Positions 7,601 through 16,240 of a stretch of DNA of 64,000 bases are shown here, one piece after another. The notes beneath the pieces were generated by a model. That model was given only the letters and a program-made list of their open reading frames with translations, was not told the DNA's origin and made no database searches. This stretch comes from Agrococcus jejuensis (GTDB taxonomy: Bacteria; Actinomycetota; Actinomycetes; Actinomycetales; Microbacteriaceae). The position numbers and the translations under genes are program-made. The stretch's first letter is position 1. Every line of letters begins with the position of its first letter. The stretch is from NCBI RefSeq assembly GCF_007679035.1, contig NZ_VEFR01000004.1:208613-272612 (forward strand), written 5' to 3'.

Positions 7601-9601
7601 CTCGAGCACGGTGTCGCCGTCGAGGATCGTGACGGTGACGGGGCCGCAGAGGAAGCCGGAGCCCGTGATGGTGATGGTGTCGCCGGGGTCGACCGGGTCG
7701 GGGTCGACGATGATGACCGGTGCGGCCACGACCTCGAGTCCGTCGGTGGTCGATGCCTCGCCCTGCACGGCGGTTGCCGTGAGCTGACCGGCTGCGGTGC
7801 CCGCGGGCACCGTGAAGGTGCCGCTGATGGCGCCGTCGGCGACGGGCAGCGTGACGGGAGCTCCCACCTGGGTGCCGTTGGCGTCGCGGAACGTCACGAC
7901 GACGTCGCCGCCCTCGGGGTCCCAGCCGTCGCCGGAGAGGTCGACGGTGTCGCCCGGGTGCGCGCGGTCGGGGTCGACCACGAGCGTGCCGGCGGCGGCG
8001 ACGTCCTGCAGGACGACCGTCGACGAGGCGAACGGCAGCGAGAGCAGCGCGGACGTACCGAGGTCGGGCAGCAGGGTCACCTCGAGCGCACGGACCGTGA
8101 AGGCCCCGTCCTCGTCGATGTCCGCCGGCTGACCGAGGAGGGTCGGCTGCGCGTTGATGGTGATGCTCGCGACCTGGTCGACCACGCCCGCGAGCACGGG
8201 GTCGAGCACGTCGAGCAGGCCGTCGACGACCGCCTCGAGAGCGGTGCTCACGGTCGTGTCGCTGGCGTTCAGCACGCCGGTGAGGGCGGTGCCGAGGGGC
8301 GGGACGACGCTGCCGACGACGAGCGAGACGACCGCGTCGGTCAGCGCGTCGAGGTTGATGACGCCGAGAGCCGTGAGGTTCACGTCCACCAGAGCGGGAG
8401 CAGTGGCGGGCGTCGCGGTGATGAGCTCGGTGATCGTGCCCTGGATGCTGATCGATCCGCTCGCGACGGGCCCGATCACGTTGGCGGTGATCGGGATCGT
8501 GATGTCGACGACCGAGTCGTCCACGACGTCGCCGATCGCGTTCGTGAGCGGCGTCACGACCTTGCCGAGCGCGTTCGCGATGCCGTCGGTGATGAGGGCG
8601 ATCGTGTCGGCGTCGAGCACCTCGGTGTTCGGGTCGAGCCCGTTGAGGCCCGTGCCACCCGGGTTGACCAGCTGCGCCAGGTCGACCGTCACCGTGCCGT
8701 CGGTGAGGTTCACCGTGACCGACTCGTCGTCGGAGACGAGGATCGCGCCCGGGCCCGAGAGCGCCGTGTCGACGACCGTCGACAGGTCGGCGAGCGTGAT
8801 CGAGGCCGTCGGCGTGCCCAGCCCGAGCTGCGCGATGCCGAGGTTCAGGTTGAGCGCTCCGAGGATCGTCGTGAGGGCGCCTCCGGTGCCGACGACGCCG
8901 TTCAGCGTGGTCTGCAGCGACGGAGCGAGCTCATCGGTGAGCGACGACTCGAGCTCGGTCGACAGGCCGGCCACCAGGTCGCTGTGCAGGTCGAGCGTCA
9001 GGTCGGCGACGCGGTAGTCGCTCGCCGCACCGGTGCCGGTGTCCTCCACGCGCGATGCGACGGCGCCGACGGTGAGGCCGAGCTCGTCGACGATCGCGTC
9101 GGTGAGGCCGGTGACCTCGAGCTGCGACAGCAGTGCCGTGGCGTCGAGGCTCGCGGTGCTCGCGGTCGGCGGCTCCTCGTCGACGTCGAAGGCGATGGCG
9201 CCGTCATCGGTGATGAGTCCGGAGGCGGCGACGGCCGAGGTCGCGCTCGGCGTGCTGGCGTAGCTCGACAGCACGCCGGCCTGGCCGAGGTCCAGCAGGC
9301 CGGGCGTCGCTCCCTCGGCGAGCAGCGGCAGCTGCAGCCCGCCCGTGACGAGCGAGACGTCGCCGTCGAGCAGCGCGACGTCGAGGTCGTCGGCCTGGGT
9401 CGAGGGGCCGCCGGGATTCGCCGCGTAGGCCGAGCCGGCCTGGACGAGCCCCGTGTCGATCAGCTGCGCGCGCAGCACCTCCGCGAGCGCCTGGGATGGA
9501 TCCCCCGGCGCGGCGGTCGCCGGAGCGACCCCGAATCCTGCGATCGCGATGGTCGCCGCAGCGACCCCCGCGATCGGCTTCCATGCTGCTGTGCGTCGCA
9601 T
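4655..9601 (-). CDS. Giant secreted choice-of-anchor G protein with Ig-like repeats and three cell-wall-binding repeats
   Basis: A 1648-residue exported protein. AGGGGG lies five bases before the ATG. A signal peptide (about residues 1-30, ending APATA) is followed by a region matching actinobacterial choice-of-anchor G proteins (AYAANPGGPSTQADDLDV, then LLDLGQAGVLSSYA), about residues 30-530. Next come about nine Ig-like repeats of roughly 80 residues, each opening with a PGDxVxIxGxGW-type strand; two are a longer variant with FLCGP and a second Cys. The last about 290 residues are three type-2 cell-wall-binding repeats (RWETSVEIS, RYETSVLIT, RYETGTLVA, each followed by NFPDAL or RFPDAL). 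The CWB2 repeats probably hold the protein on the wall without a sortase signal. Ligand unknown; adhesion or structural role is inference. Confidence 0.88.
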   Translation of the reverse strand: MRRTAAWKPIAGVAAATIAIAGFGVAPATAAPGDPSQALAEVLRAQLIDTGLVQAGSAYAANPGGPSTQADDLDVALLDGDVSLVTGGLQLPLLAEGATPGLLDLGQAGVLSSYASTPSATSAVAASGLITDDGAIAFDVDEEPPTASTASLDATALLSQLEVTGLTDAIVDELGLTVGAVASRVEDTGTGAASDYRVADLTLDLHSDLVAGLSTELESSLTDELAPSLQTTLNGVVGTGGALTTILGALNLNLGIAQLGLGTPTASITLADLSTVVDTALSGPGAILVSDDESVTVNLTDGTVTVDLAQLVNPGGTGLNGLDPNTEVLDADTIALITDGIANALGKVVTPLTNAIGDVVDDSVVDITIPITANVIGPVASGSISIQGTITELITATPATAPALVDVNLTALGVINLDALTDAVVSLVVGSVVPPLGTALTGVLNASDTTVSTALEAVVDGLLDVLDPVLAGVVDQVASITINAQPTLLGQPADIDEDGAFTVRALEVTLLPDLGTSALLSLPFASSTVVLQDVAAAGTLVVDPDRAHPGDTVDLSGDGWDPEGGDVVVTFRDANGTQVGAPVTLPVADGAISGTFTVPAGTAAGQLTATAVQGEASTTDGLEVVAAPVIIVDPDPVDPGDTITITGSGFLCGPVTVTILDGDTVLETIEDVAVATDGTWSTTYLVPADIDVTSLTIRAEGQGTCDEDGETPVDVDLPESLDLTPVEVRAGDDVAIAGDGWAAGTVTVTFTNAGGQVGSPVPVTVAADGVLDGSFEVPTGTAAGVLTGTAVQGDDSETDTVTVFGDATVAVDPTSTRAGGVVDVTGTGWLPSGGDVVVTVTDADDEVVTTVTIPEAEIGDDGSIADEFTVPVGTEPGSLTVTAVQGDVDAATSLTVVPEPSVTVTPDTARPLDQVAVGGGGWGPGIVTVVFTDEDDQPVGDPLELTSVDGVISGSFTVPEGTEPGTLTATATQGTDVDTAELEVTLAPTVTATPAQVHGGDAVTIGGPGWGTDPVVVTITDGTTVIGTPLTLTPIGGVIAGTYPIPDGTDPADLTVTADDGTDEATAPVEVVADAVVVADPDPVDPGDAVTITGTGFLCGPVDVVITSGSTTLVTFTNVPVVDNEWTQTWTVPAGIAVDSVTITATTAATAPCDDEAETELEIDLDETLAATPATVERGGVVTVSGTGWSDGIVSIIARAPGGAIVGSFTATSADATFSTPFTVPAGTPLGTLTFTAVQGSATETASVTVVQIPTGPATLIASPSTVEPGDDVAIDGLGWDPTGPAVSVTIVDEDGAVVGSFPVAVLPDGRLATGTYTVPAGIDAPQTLTATGVQGSRSASDTIGVREANLPVIRLAGPQRWETSVEISRDAYPFGASVVYLASGENFPDALSAAPAAAQESAPLLLTQRDALPSAVAQELDRLDPDVVVVVGGPAAISESVASAAGQYAGQLVRAGGANRYETSVLITDRAFGSADEAFIASGANFPDALTAGAAAGAAGSPLLLTYGSTPSAQLLSQLDDLGVEGVRIAGGPVAVASSQEAGFTAAGFDVIERYAGANRYETGTLVAQDSFAGPADRIYVATGERFPDALAGSAVAAAQNVPVYVSPSTCLWGTIPSEIDRLDGPQVVLLGGPVALNEDVFALRTC

Positions 9602-9901
9602 AGGTGCCCCCTGTGGCAGACGAATGAGGTGTCCTCAGCCAGCAACGTACCCCGACGGGCCACCTGGGGATAGATGCGGAGCAGTCAGCCGACGGGTGTA
9701 TATTCCGCCACTTCGTACGGATGAGGTGTCTTCCCGGACCATCTCGCCGAGACCCACGCGCAGCGGGCGTTCGCGCTCGTCGACAGGCGCCGGCAGGAGC
9801 ATCCATCGACCATGGGCGGCCGCGGCGACGCGCCCGGGAACGCGAAGACGCCCCGGACCACGAAGGTCTGGGGCGTCTCGGAGGAGCGGATCGGGGGACG
9901 G
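9602..9901. other. Upstream region of the giant surface gene, with a spaced direct repeat
   Basis: A 300-base gap upstream of the giant gene and downstream of the DUF6421 gene. CGAATGAGGTGTCCTC (9621-9636) recurs as CGGATGAGGTGTCTTC (9718-9733), 97 bases apart; such a pair could bind a regulator. The most AT-rich part is near 9698-9704. I found no riboswitch consensus and no convincing ORF. Confidence 0.5.
9846..9878 (-). terminator. Terminator after the DUF6421 gene
   Basis: AGACGCCCCGGACC (9846-9859) pairs with 9865-9878 with one G-T type mismatch and a five-base loop. It lies 24 bases past the DUF6421 stop. Confidence 0.7.
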
Positions 9902-11278
9902 CTAGGCGCTCGCTGCCGTGATGCCTGAGGTGGATGCGATGACGTCGCGCATCTTGCGCTCGAAGGCCTCGAAGAACATCGACAGCGGGAACTCATCGTC
10001 CATCACGAGATCCGTCATCTCGCGCGGCGCACCCGTGAGCGGCAGGTCGCCCGCCTTCCACGCCGACGCGGGGTGCGGCTCGACCGTGGCCGACACGAGC
10101 TCGTACGCGGCGAGCCAGTGCGCGACCTTCGGGCGATCGATCGAGCGCCAGTACAGGTGCTCGATCGCGGCGCCGAGCTCGTTGACCATGTCGGGCACCG
10201 CATCCCAGTCGAACGCGAGCTGCGTGTCGGTCCAGTGCAGCACGCGGCGCTGGTGCAGCCACGCGAACAGCAGCTGGCCGCCGAGCCCGTCGTAGTTGCG
10301 CACGCGCGAGCCCGTGATCGAGAAGCGGAAGATGCGGTCGAAGATCACGGCGAACTGCACGAGCCGCGCACGCTGCATCAGCAGCTCGTCGGCCTCGCTG
10401 CGCACCTCCTGCGCCGTGAGGCGACGCTCGATCGCGACGGACTCGCGGAAGGCGGTGAGGTCGCAGCGCAGCTCCTCGAGCGAGTAGAGGAAGAACGGCA
10501 TGCGCTGCTTGATCATGAACGGGTCGAACGGCAGGTCGCCGCGCATGTGCGTGCGGTCGTGGATGAGGTCCCACATCACGAAGACCTCCTCCGTGAGCCG
10601 CTGGTCGTCGAGCATCGCGGCGACGTCGGCGGGCAGGTCGAGCTTCGTGACGTCGACGGCGGCGCGCACGACGCGGCGGAAGCGCGCGGCCTCGCGGTCC
10701 TGGAAGATCGCACCCCAGGTGAAGGTGGGGATCTCGCGCATCGCGACGGTCTCGGGGAAGAGCACGGCCGAGTTCGTGTCGTAGCCGGCGGTGAAGTCGA
10801 TGAAGCGCAGCGGCACGAACAGCGCGTTCGAGTAGTCGGTGGCCTCGAGATCGGCGATGAACTCGGGCCAGATGACCTCGACGAGCACGGCCTCGACGAG
10901 CCGGTTCGGCGAGCCGTTCTGCGTGTACATGGGGAAGACGACGAGGTGCTGCAGGCCGTCGATGCGGTGCTGCTGGGGCTGGAAGCGCAGCAGCGAGTCG
11001 AAGTGGTCGGGCACGTCGAAGCCGCGCTCGGCCCAGCGCTCGAAGTCGATCGCCGACTGCTCGAGGTACTCGGCGTCGTGCGGGAGCAGCGGAGCGAGCT
11101 CGCGCATGCCCTCGACGAGGTCGGCGACGTTCGCACGCGCCGCGTCGTGGTGCGCCGCATCCTCGATCGCGCCCGTCTTGGACTGCAGGGGCTGCAGCGC
11201 GGTGGCAGCGGCCTTCAGGCGCAGCCATGCGGGGTGCTGCGCGAGCTCGGTGGTCGAGAGGGGCGTGGCGATGGTCAC
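9902..11278 (-). CDS. DUF6421 family protein
   Basis: I place the start at the GTG at 11278, seven bases after AGGAAGG, rather than at the upstream ATG (11341); this gives 458 residues. The protein is soluble and resembles DUF6421, a conserved actinobacterial family of unknown function: HPAWLRLKAAATALQPLQ at the N-terminus, LLRFQPQQHRIDGLQHLVVF, then MYTQNGSPNRLVEAVLVEV and MWDLIHDRTHMRGDLPFDP. The HDRTH segment with nearby acidic residues could bind a metal, which is only a suggestion. No signal peptide or membrane segment is present. It appears monocistronic, with its own terminator. Confidence 0.85.
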   Translation of the reverse strand: MTIATPLSTTELAQHPAWLRLKAAATALQPLQSKTGAIEDAAHHDAARANVADLVEGMRELAPLLPHDAEYLEQSAIDFERWAERGFDVPDHFDSLLRFQPQQHRIDGLQHLVVFPMYTQNGSPNRLVEAVLVEVIWPEFIADLEATDYSNALFVPLRFIDFTAGYDTNSAVLFPETVAMREIPTFTWGAIFQDREAARFRRVVRAAVDVTKLDLPADVAAMLDDQRLTEEVFVMWDLIHDRTHMRGDLPFDPFMIKQRMPFFLYSLEELRCDLTAFRESVAIERRLTAQEVRSEADELLMQRARLVQFAVIFDRIFRFSITGSRVRNYDGLGGQLLFAWLHQRRVLHWTDTQLAFDWDAVPDMVNELGAAIEHLYWRSIDRPKVAHWLAAYELVSATVEPHPASAWKAGDLPLTGAPREMTDLVMDDEFPLSMFFEAFERKMRDVIASTSGITAASA

Positions 11279-11449
11279 GTCAGAGCCTTCCTGGCGGGCG
11301 ATCGGGGGATGCATCCAGCGTAGGAAGGGCCGCTCGCACAAGGATTGTGCACGGGGGCGACTTTGCTGCGCGTTCCGTGCGTCGCGACGATGCGCAGCGC
11401 GCGGCGCAGGTTCGTTGCGTGCGCGCTCGGATGCGGTGCGGGCTGAGGA

Positions 11450-11827
11450 CTAGGACGCCGCGACGAGCGCGATCGCGAGCCCCGCGAGCCACGAGGCGAC
11501 CGCGACGGCGCACGCGATCGCCGGCCAGCGGATCGCGCGGCGGCGCCGGGCGAGCTGCACGGCGCCACCGACGATGCCGACCACCGCCGCGGCCGCCGGC
11601 ACGGCGAGCATGAGCACGAGCGCGACGAGGCCCGACGCCTCGTCGCACGGCTGCAGCGCGATCGGGCACGGCTGCGCCACGACGAACAGCGGCACGAGCC
11701 CGAGCGTCGCGAGCGCGCCGACGAGCACGACCGACAGCACCATGAGCGCCACGACGCGCAGCGAGCTCTCGGGCTGCCGCGTCGTCGCCTCGTCTGCCTC
11801 CACGCATCCTCCGATCGCGGTCAGCAT
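11450..11827 (-). CDS. Small three-helix membrane protein, unknown function
   Basis: The frame could start further upstream, but the ATG at 11827 has GGAGC about eight bases upstream and avoids an Arg/Pro-rich extension that looks like noise. The 125-residue product has a short charged N-terminus, a first hydrophobic segment (VVALMVLSVVLVGALATLG), a loop with two Cys (AQPCPIALQPCDEA), and two more membrane segments separated by ARRRRAIRW. The paired loop Cys could form a disulfide outside the cell. I do not recognise the family. It lies 100 bases downstream of the LPXTG gene on the same strand. Confidence 0.6.
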   Translation of the reverse strand: MLTAIGGCVEADEATTRQPESSLRVVALMVLSVVLVGALATLGLVPLFVVAQPCPIALQPCDEASGLVALVLMLAVPAAAAVVGIVGGAVQLARRRRAIRWPAIACAVAVASWLAGLAIALVAAS

Positions 11828-11927
11828 GGCACGCTGCTCCGGTCGCGCGGTGGGTGGCGCTCGACGCATCTGCGCCCACCCGAGCGTCGACGGACGACGC
11901 GCGGATGGGCGCAGGTGCGGTGCGAGG

Positions 11928-13808
11928 TCAGCGCTGCGCGAGCGCCCGCTGCCGTCGCGTGACGAGCGTCGCGGCACCGGCGGCGAGCAGCAGCATCGCC
12001 GCGAGCAGCGAGCCGGTGAGCTCGACGCCCGTCACGGGCAGGCTGCCGGAGCCTGCGCCGCCACCTGCGCCACCACCGGCGACCGGCGGTGCGGTCGGCG
12101 GCGTCACCGTGGGCGGTGCGGCGACTGCGGCGACCGTGAACGAGCGGCCCTCGCTCGGCGCGGACCGGTCGGCGCCGTCACCCGTGGACTGCCTCGCCGA
12201 GGCGAGGTAGTCGCCGGCGCCGAGCTCGATCGACGCCGTCCAGGTGCCGTCCTCGGCCACGGTCGCGCTGACCTGCGCACCGTCGAACTCGCCCTCAGCG
12301 CCCGTCGGCGGCAGGGCCGGGACGATCGAGACCGACACGGTGGCGCCCGCGACGCCCGTGCCCGTGAAGGTCACGGTCGTGCCGTCGACGACCGGCTGGT
12401 CGAGCGTCGGCGGTGCGAGCGGCGTCGTGACGGGCGCGACCTCGAAGAAGATCGTGCGAGCGATCTCCTGCGCGACGCGCTCGCCGTCGGCGTCGAGCTG
12501 CTGCGTGAACGTGTTGGCGAACAGCTGCTCTGCCGGCAGCCCGTCGAAGATCGCGGTGACCTCGAAGGTGCCGTCGTCGTCGACGATCGCGGAGCCGGCC
12601 TCGGCCAGTCCGCCGCGTCCGTCGAAGTACTGCACGACGATCGTGTTGCCGGCCACGCCGGTGCCGACGTACGCCACGCCCGCACGCGGGTCGGCGATCG
12701 TGTCGCCCTCCTCGGGCGTCGTCAACGTGAAGACGATCTGCTGCGCGGGAGCCTCGGGCAGGATGATGTCGACGAACCGGCTGCCGGGTCGCTCGACGCC
12801 CGCGGGGCTCGTCGCCGTGGCGACCACGCGGATCTCGGTCTCGCCGAAGTTCGCACTCGTGAAGTCGGTCGTCGGCACGGTCCAGGTGCCGTCGTCCTCG
12901 ACGATGGTCTCGCCCGCGAGGTAGGAGCCGAGCTGCTGTCCGCCGTAGCGCAGGGTCACGGTGTCGCCCGGCGTTCCCGTGCCCGTGAACTCGGGCGTCG
13001 TCGTCGCGACGCGCTCGCCGCTCTCGGGGCTCACGACGGCGAACGGCGTGGCCTCGACCGGGGCGACGGCGAAGTTGATGGTGCGGCCGATCTCCACGGA
13101 GGCGGGGGTGCCGTCGGGTGCGAACTGCCGGGTGAACGTGTTCGCGAACGTCTGCCCAGCGGGCAGCTCGCGGAACGTGGCGAAGACGTCGAAGCGACCG
13201 CCCTGGTCGACCGTCGCGACGCCTGCGGTCGCGACGCCGCCACGGCCGTCGAAGTAGCGCACGGTCACCGTGTTGCCCACTTCGCCGGTGCCCACGAAGT
13301 GCACGATGTTCAGCAGGTCGTTGCGCGTCTCGCCCTCGAGCGGCGACTCGAGCGTGAACTGCGCCGCAGCCGGCACTGGTGCCGACGGGAACGTGATGGT
13401 GATGAAGAACGCGCCGGTCTCGGTGCCTCCCGGGGTCGTCTCCGTGACGCGCACGCGCGTCTCGGTCTCGCCCGGGTTCGCGGAGGCGAAGCTCGTCGCC
13501 GTCGACCACTCGCCGGCGTCGTCGACCACCGCGGTGCCCGCGACGTACGAGCCGAGGCCCTGTCCGCTGTAGGTCAGGGTGACGCTGTTGCCCGTCGTGC
13601 CGAGGCCCGAGAAGGTCGGCATCGTCGAGTCGACGGCGGAGCCGTTCGTCGGGCTCGTCACCGAGAAGGGCTGCTCGACGGCCGACGCAGCCGGTGCCGC
13701 AAGGAGGGCGGCGGTGGCTGCGAGCGCGAAGGACACCCCTGCGGCGGCCATCCGTGTGCGGAGGGAGGTGCGCGTGCGCCCCGTCCCGTGGGTCATGGCG
13801 TGGGTCAT
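11928..13808 (-). CDS. LPXTG-anchored surface protein with duplicated Ig-like modules
   Basis: The ATG at 13808 follows GGAG by eight bases and begins a typical signal peptide (basic start, hydrophobic core, cut after APAASA); the longer frame is rejected. The mature part alternates two module types, A (SPTNGSAVDSTMPTFSGLG) and B (SPLEGETRNDLLNIVHFVG), as A-B-A-B, then one more Ig-like domain: an internal duplication. A Gly-rich linker precedes LPVTG, a hydrophobic segment and the tail RRQRALAQR, a complete sortase sorting signal. It should be covalently attached to peptidoglycan, but no sortase gene is in the window. Length is 626 residues. The duplication may indicate adhesion or a spacer role; ligand unknown. 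Confidence 0.88.
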   Translation of the reverse strand: MTHAMTHGTGRTRTSLRTRMAAAGVSFALAATAALLAAPAASAVEQPFSVTSPTNGSAVDSTMPTFSGLGTTGNSVTLTYSGQGLGSYVAGTAVVDDAGEWSTATSFASANPGETETRVRVTETTPGGTETGAFFITITFPSAPVPAAAQFTLESPLEGETRNDLLNIVHFVGTGEVGNTVTVRYFDGRGGVATAGVATVDQGGRFDVFATFRELPAGQTFANTFTRQFAPDGTPASVEIGRTINFAVAPVEATPFAVVSPESGERVATTTPEFTGTGTPGDTVTLRYGGQQLGSYLAGETIVEDDGTWTVPTTDFTSANFGETEIRVVATATSPAGVERPGSRFVDIILPEAPAQQIVFTLTTPEEGDTIADPRAGVAYVGTGVAGNTIVVQYFDGRGGLAEAGSAIVDDDGTFEVTAIFDGLPAEQLFANTFTQQLDADGERVAQEIARTIFFEVAPVTTPLAPPTLDQPVVDGTTVTFTGTGVAGATVSVSIVPALPPTGAEGEFDGAQVSATVAEDGTWTASIELGAGDYLASARQSTGDGADRSAPSEGRSFTVAAVAAPPTVTPPTAPPVAGGGAGGGAGSGSLPVTGVELTGSLLAAMLLLAAGAATLVTRRQRALAQR

Positions 13809-13977
13809 CGTCGACACTCCGTGCTCCGAGGCGTCGACGGCCTGGCGGATCCAGGGCGACGCGCGTCGTGCAGATGGTTCGTCGCCGACCGCCTCCTCAG
13901 CCTGTGCCGATTCGGCCAATGATTCGGCGGGTCGCTTGGAGATGCCGTGGCTGGCGGGTCGTCGTGCGATCCGATCC

Positions 13978-14790
13978 CTAGAAGATCATCGGGCGATCGT
14001 CGTCGAGCTCGGTCTCGACGTCGATGTCGACGACGACGGGCACGTGGTCGCTCGGGGCGTCGCCCGCTCGCTCGCCGGAGTCGATCCGGGCACCCGTGAC
14101 GAGCTCGGCGAACGGGGCGGTGCCGAGCACGAAGTCGATGCGCATGCCCTCGCCCTTCTGCCAGCGACCGGCCTTGTAGTCCCAGTAGGTGTAGCCGCTC
14201 GCGCGGTCGCGGACGACGTCGACCATGCCCAGGCGCTCGAACGTGCGGAACGCCTCGCGCTCGGGCTCCGACACGTGCGTCGACTCGGCGAATGCGGCGA
14301 TGTCCCACACGTCGTGGTCGAACGGCGCGATGTTGAAGTCGCCCATGAGCGCGAGCGGCATGCGCTGCCACGTCTTCGCGTGCTCGGCGAGGATGCGCAG
14401 CCACTCGAGCTTGTACGCGAGGTGCGGATGGCCCAGGTCGCGGCCGTTCGGCACGTACAGGCTCCACAGCCGCACGCCCTCGACCGTCGCTGCCATCGCC
14501 CGCGCCTCGACGACGGGCTCGCCCGTGTTCGCGTAGCCGGGCTGGTCGTCGAACTGCCGCACGACGTCGACCATCGGCAGGCGCGACGCGATCGCGACGC
14601 CGTTCCACTGGTTCGTGCCGTGCGCCTCCACGTGGTACCCGGCGGCCTCGAACTGCTCGTACGGGAACTGGTCGACGCGGCACTTGATCTCCTGCATCGC
14701 CAGCACGTCGACGTCGGATCGCTCGAGCCAGTCCACGATGCGCCCCACACGGGCACGGACGGAGTTCACGTTCCAGGTCGCGACGCGCAT
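13978..14790 (-). CDS. xth: Exodeoxyribonuclease III (AP endonuclease)
   Basis: A 270-residue member of the exonuclease III / endonuclease-exonuclease-phosphatase superfamily, which cuts DNA at abasic sites and trims 3' ends in base-excision repair. Family motifs are intact: ATWNVNSVRAR at the start, LAMQEIKC (metal-binding Glu), SLYVPNGRD, LALMGDFNIAPFDHDVWD, MRIDFVLGT and the terminal SDHVPVVVDI (catalytic Asp-His). Length and order match bacterial XthA. It appears to be transcribed alone. Confidence 0.95.
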   Translation of the reverse strand: MRVATWNVNSVRARVGRIVDWLERSDVDVLAMQEIKCRVDQFPYEQFEAAGYHVEAHGTNQWNGVAIASRLPMVDVVRQFDDQPGYANTGEPVVEARAMAATVEGVRLWSLYVPNGRDLGHPHLAYKLEWLRILAEHAKTWQRMPLALMGDFNIAPFDHDVWDIAAFAESTHVSEPEREAFRTFERLGMVDVVRDRASGYTYWDYKAGRWQKGEGMRIDFVLGTAPFAELVTGARIDSGERAGDAPSDHVPVVVDIDVETELDDDRPMIF

Positions 14791-14832
14791 GGCATCAGCC
14801 TATTTCGTGGTGGCGACACGAGTCGGCGGCAC

Positions 14833-14875
14833 GGTCTCGCCATCTGCTGCGCTCGCGCGCTCCTCGACGAGCTGG
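14833..14875. repeat. Half copy of a dispersed CTCCTCGACCAGCTGG-type element
   Basis: GGTCTCG, then CTGCGCTCGCGCGCTCCTCG and ACGAGCTGG match the right half of the larger elements at 36522-36735 and 47424-47579. It lies between exonuclease III and the next terminator. Its role is unknown. Confidence 0.65.
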
Positions 14876-14900
14876 AAGCGCGTCGGCGACCCATGCACGA

Positions 14901-14939
14901 CGCGAGGCCCGCATCCCTGGATGGGATGCGGGCCTCGCG
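14901..14939 (-). terminator. Terminator at the end of the zinc locus
   Basis: A 17-bp perfect stem (CGCGAGGCCCGCATCCC, 14901-14917, with 14923-14939) around a five-base loop lies 16 bases past the aztD stop. Confidence 0.8.
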
Positions 14940-14954
14940 CAGCGCCGGCGGGGA

Positions 14955-16172
14955 TCAGCCCGCGAAGGCCATCTCGTTCGGGGCGGCGTCGAGCGCCGCC
15001 TCCGCGATCGTCTCGCCCGACTCGAGGTCGATGGCGACGATGCGGCTCGAGGCCGGGTCGGTCACGTACGCCGTGTGGCCCTCGACCACGAGGTACGGGT
15101 GAGCCTCCTGCCACTCGGCCGGACCCTCCCACGCCTCGATCGCAGGGAACGACTCGGTGAACGCGCCGGTCTCGCCGTCGACGAGGTGCAGCGCGCCGTC
15201 GGTGCCGATGATCCACAGGTCGCCGTGGTGGTCGCGCTCGACGCCCTGCCACGTGTACTCGACGCCCTCGGGCAGGTCGACGATCTCCCACGTGCCCGCG
15301 GCGGTGTCGACCATGCCGATGCGGTGCAGCAGGCTGCCCTCGGCGTCGGGGTCGTCGCGGTAGTCGGTGAACGCGATCGACGACTCGTGCGTCGTGTACA
15401 GGTTGCCGACGCGGCCGAAGTCGTCGGGGCTGTCGAGCTTCGTGAACTCGCCGTCGGCGTACAGCAGCACGCCGTCCTGGCAGCCGATGAGCACGTGCTC
15501 GTCGGCGGCGACGCCCTCGCCGTGCACCGAGGGGCAGGTCTCGTCGCGGGCGATCTCGGTGCCGTCGGCGTCGAGGATGCGCACGCCCGTGCGGGCCTCC
15601 TCGGTGCCGAGCGTCGACACGATCGTGCCGTCGGCCAGCTCGACGGCGACGCCGTGGTGCGCCGCCTCCGACTCGTACGCGTCGACGTCGGCGGGCAGGT
15701 CGGCGGAGTCGGTGAGCGCGTCGGTGTCGAATGCCCAGAAGTCGCCGGTCGCGTCGTCGAAGAGCACGGTGCGGCCGTCGTGCAGCACGACGTGGCCCGC
15801 GGCGGCGCCCTCGAAGACGGCGCCGGTGAGCGCCGGCTCGTCGTCGGTCGACGCGCCCGTCGCGAGCACCTCGAAGCCCTGCGACGACGTGATGAAGACG
15901 TGCTCGCCGTCGCCGGCGGGGTTGACGCGCAGGAAGCCGTCGAGCGCGACCTCGTCGCCGACCGGCTCGAGCGTCTCGGCGTCGAGCACGACGACGCCGC
16001 CGTCGACCGTGAGGGCCAGGCGACCGGCGTGGTCGTGCGCCTCCTCGGATGCGGACTCGGATGCGGCGGGCTCGGCGTCGGCCGTCGAGCACGCCGCGAG
16101 GGCGAGCGCGGCCGCGGCGGCGACGCCGATCGCCGACGTCGCACGACGTCGGATGCTGTGGTGGGTGGTCAT
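14955..16172 (-). CDS. aztD: Zinc metallochaperone AztD-like beta-propeller lipoprotein
   Basis: The ATG at 16172 begins a lipoprotein signal with lipobox LAACS, so the 405-residue product should sit on the outer face of the membrane. The mature part starts with acidic and His residues (EEAHDHAGRLAL) and continues as short beta-repeats with paired W/D turns, as in the AztD propellers that hand zinc to the AztC binding protein. Possible metal ligands include the early HDH, an HH pair in SEAAHHGVAV and HH in ERDHHGDLW. The gene is last in the zinc operon, after aztC, with a terminator beyond it. Identification rests on context plus overall resemblance. Confidence 0.78.
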   Translation of the reverse strand: MTTHHSIRRRATSAIGVAAAAALALAACSTADAEPAASESASEEAHDHAGRLALTVDGGVVVLDAETLEPVGDEVALDGFLRVNPAGDGEHVFITSSQGFEVLATGASTDDEPALTGAVFEGAAAGHVVLHDGRTVLFDDATGDFWAFDTDALTDSADLPADVDAYESEAAHHGVAVELADGTIVSTLGTEEARTGVRILDADGTEIARDETCPSVHGEGVAADEHVLIGCQDGVLLYADGEFTKLDSPDDFGRVGNLYTTHESSIAFTDYRDDPDAEGSLLHRIGMVDTAAGTWEIVDLPEGVEYTWQGVERDHHGDLWIIGTDGALHLVDGETGAFTESFPAIEAWEGPAEWQEAHPYLVVEGHTAYVTDPASSRIVAIDLESGETIAEAALDAAPNEMAFAG

Positions 16173-16240
16173 GGGGTTCCTCTCGTGGTGGGGATGCGGC
16201 ATGCGCCGCACGGGTTGCGTCGCCGTGGGCGACGCGGGGG

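Noticed and set aside
6608..9673. Plus-strand open frame of about 1000 codons opposite the giant surface gene
   Set aside because: Its product is Arg/Asp/Gly-rich with no domains, while the minus strand has a signal peptide, Ig repeats and CWB2 repeats. It is an antisense shadow caused by high GC and rare stops.
9602..9720. Possible c-di-AMP (ydaO-type) riboswitch upstream of the cell-wall protein
   Set aside because: I could not find the conserved core sequences of that class, and the region lacks the expected set of paired stems.
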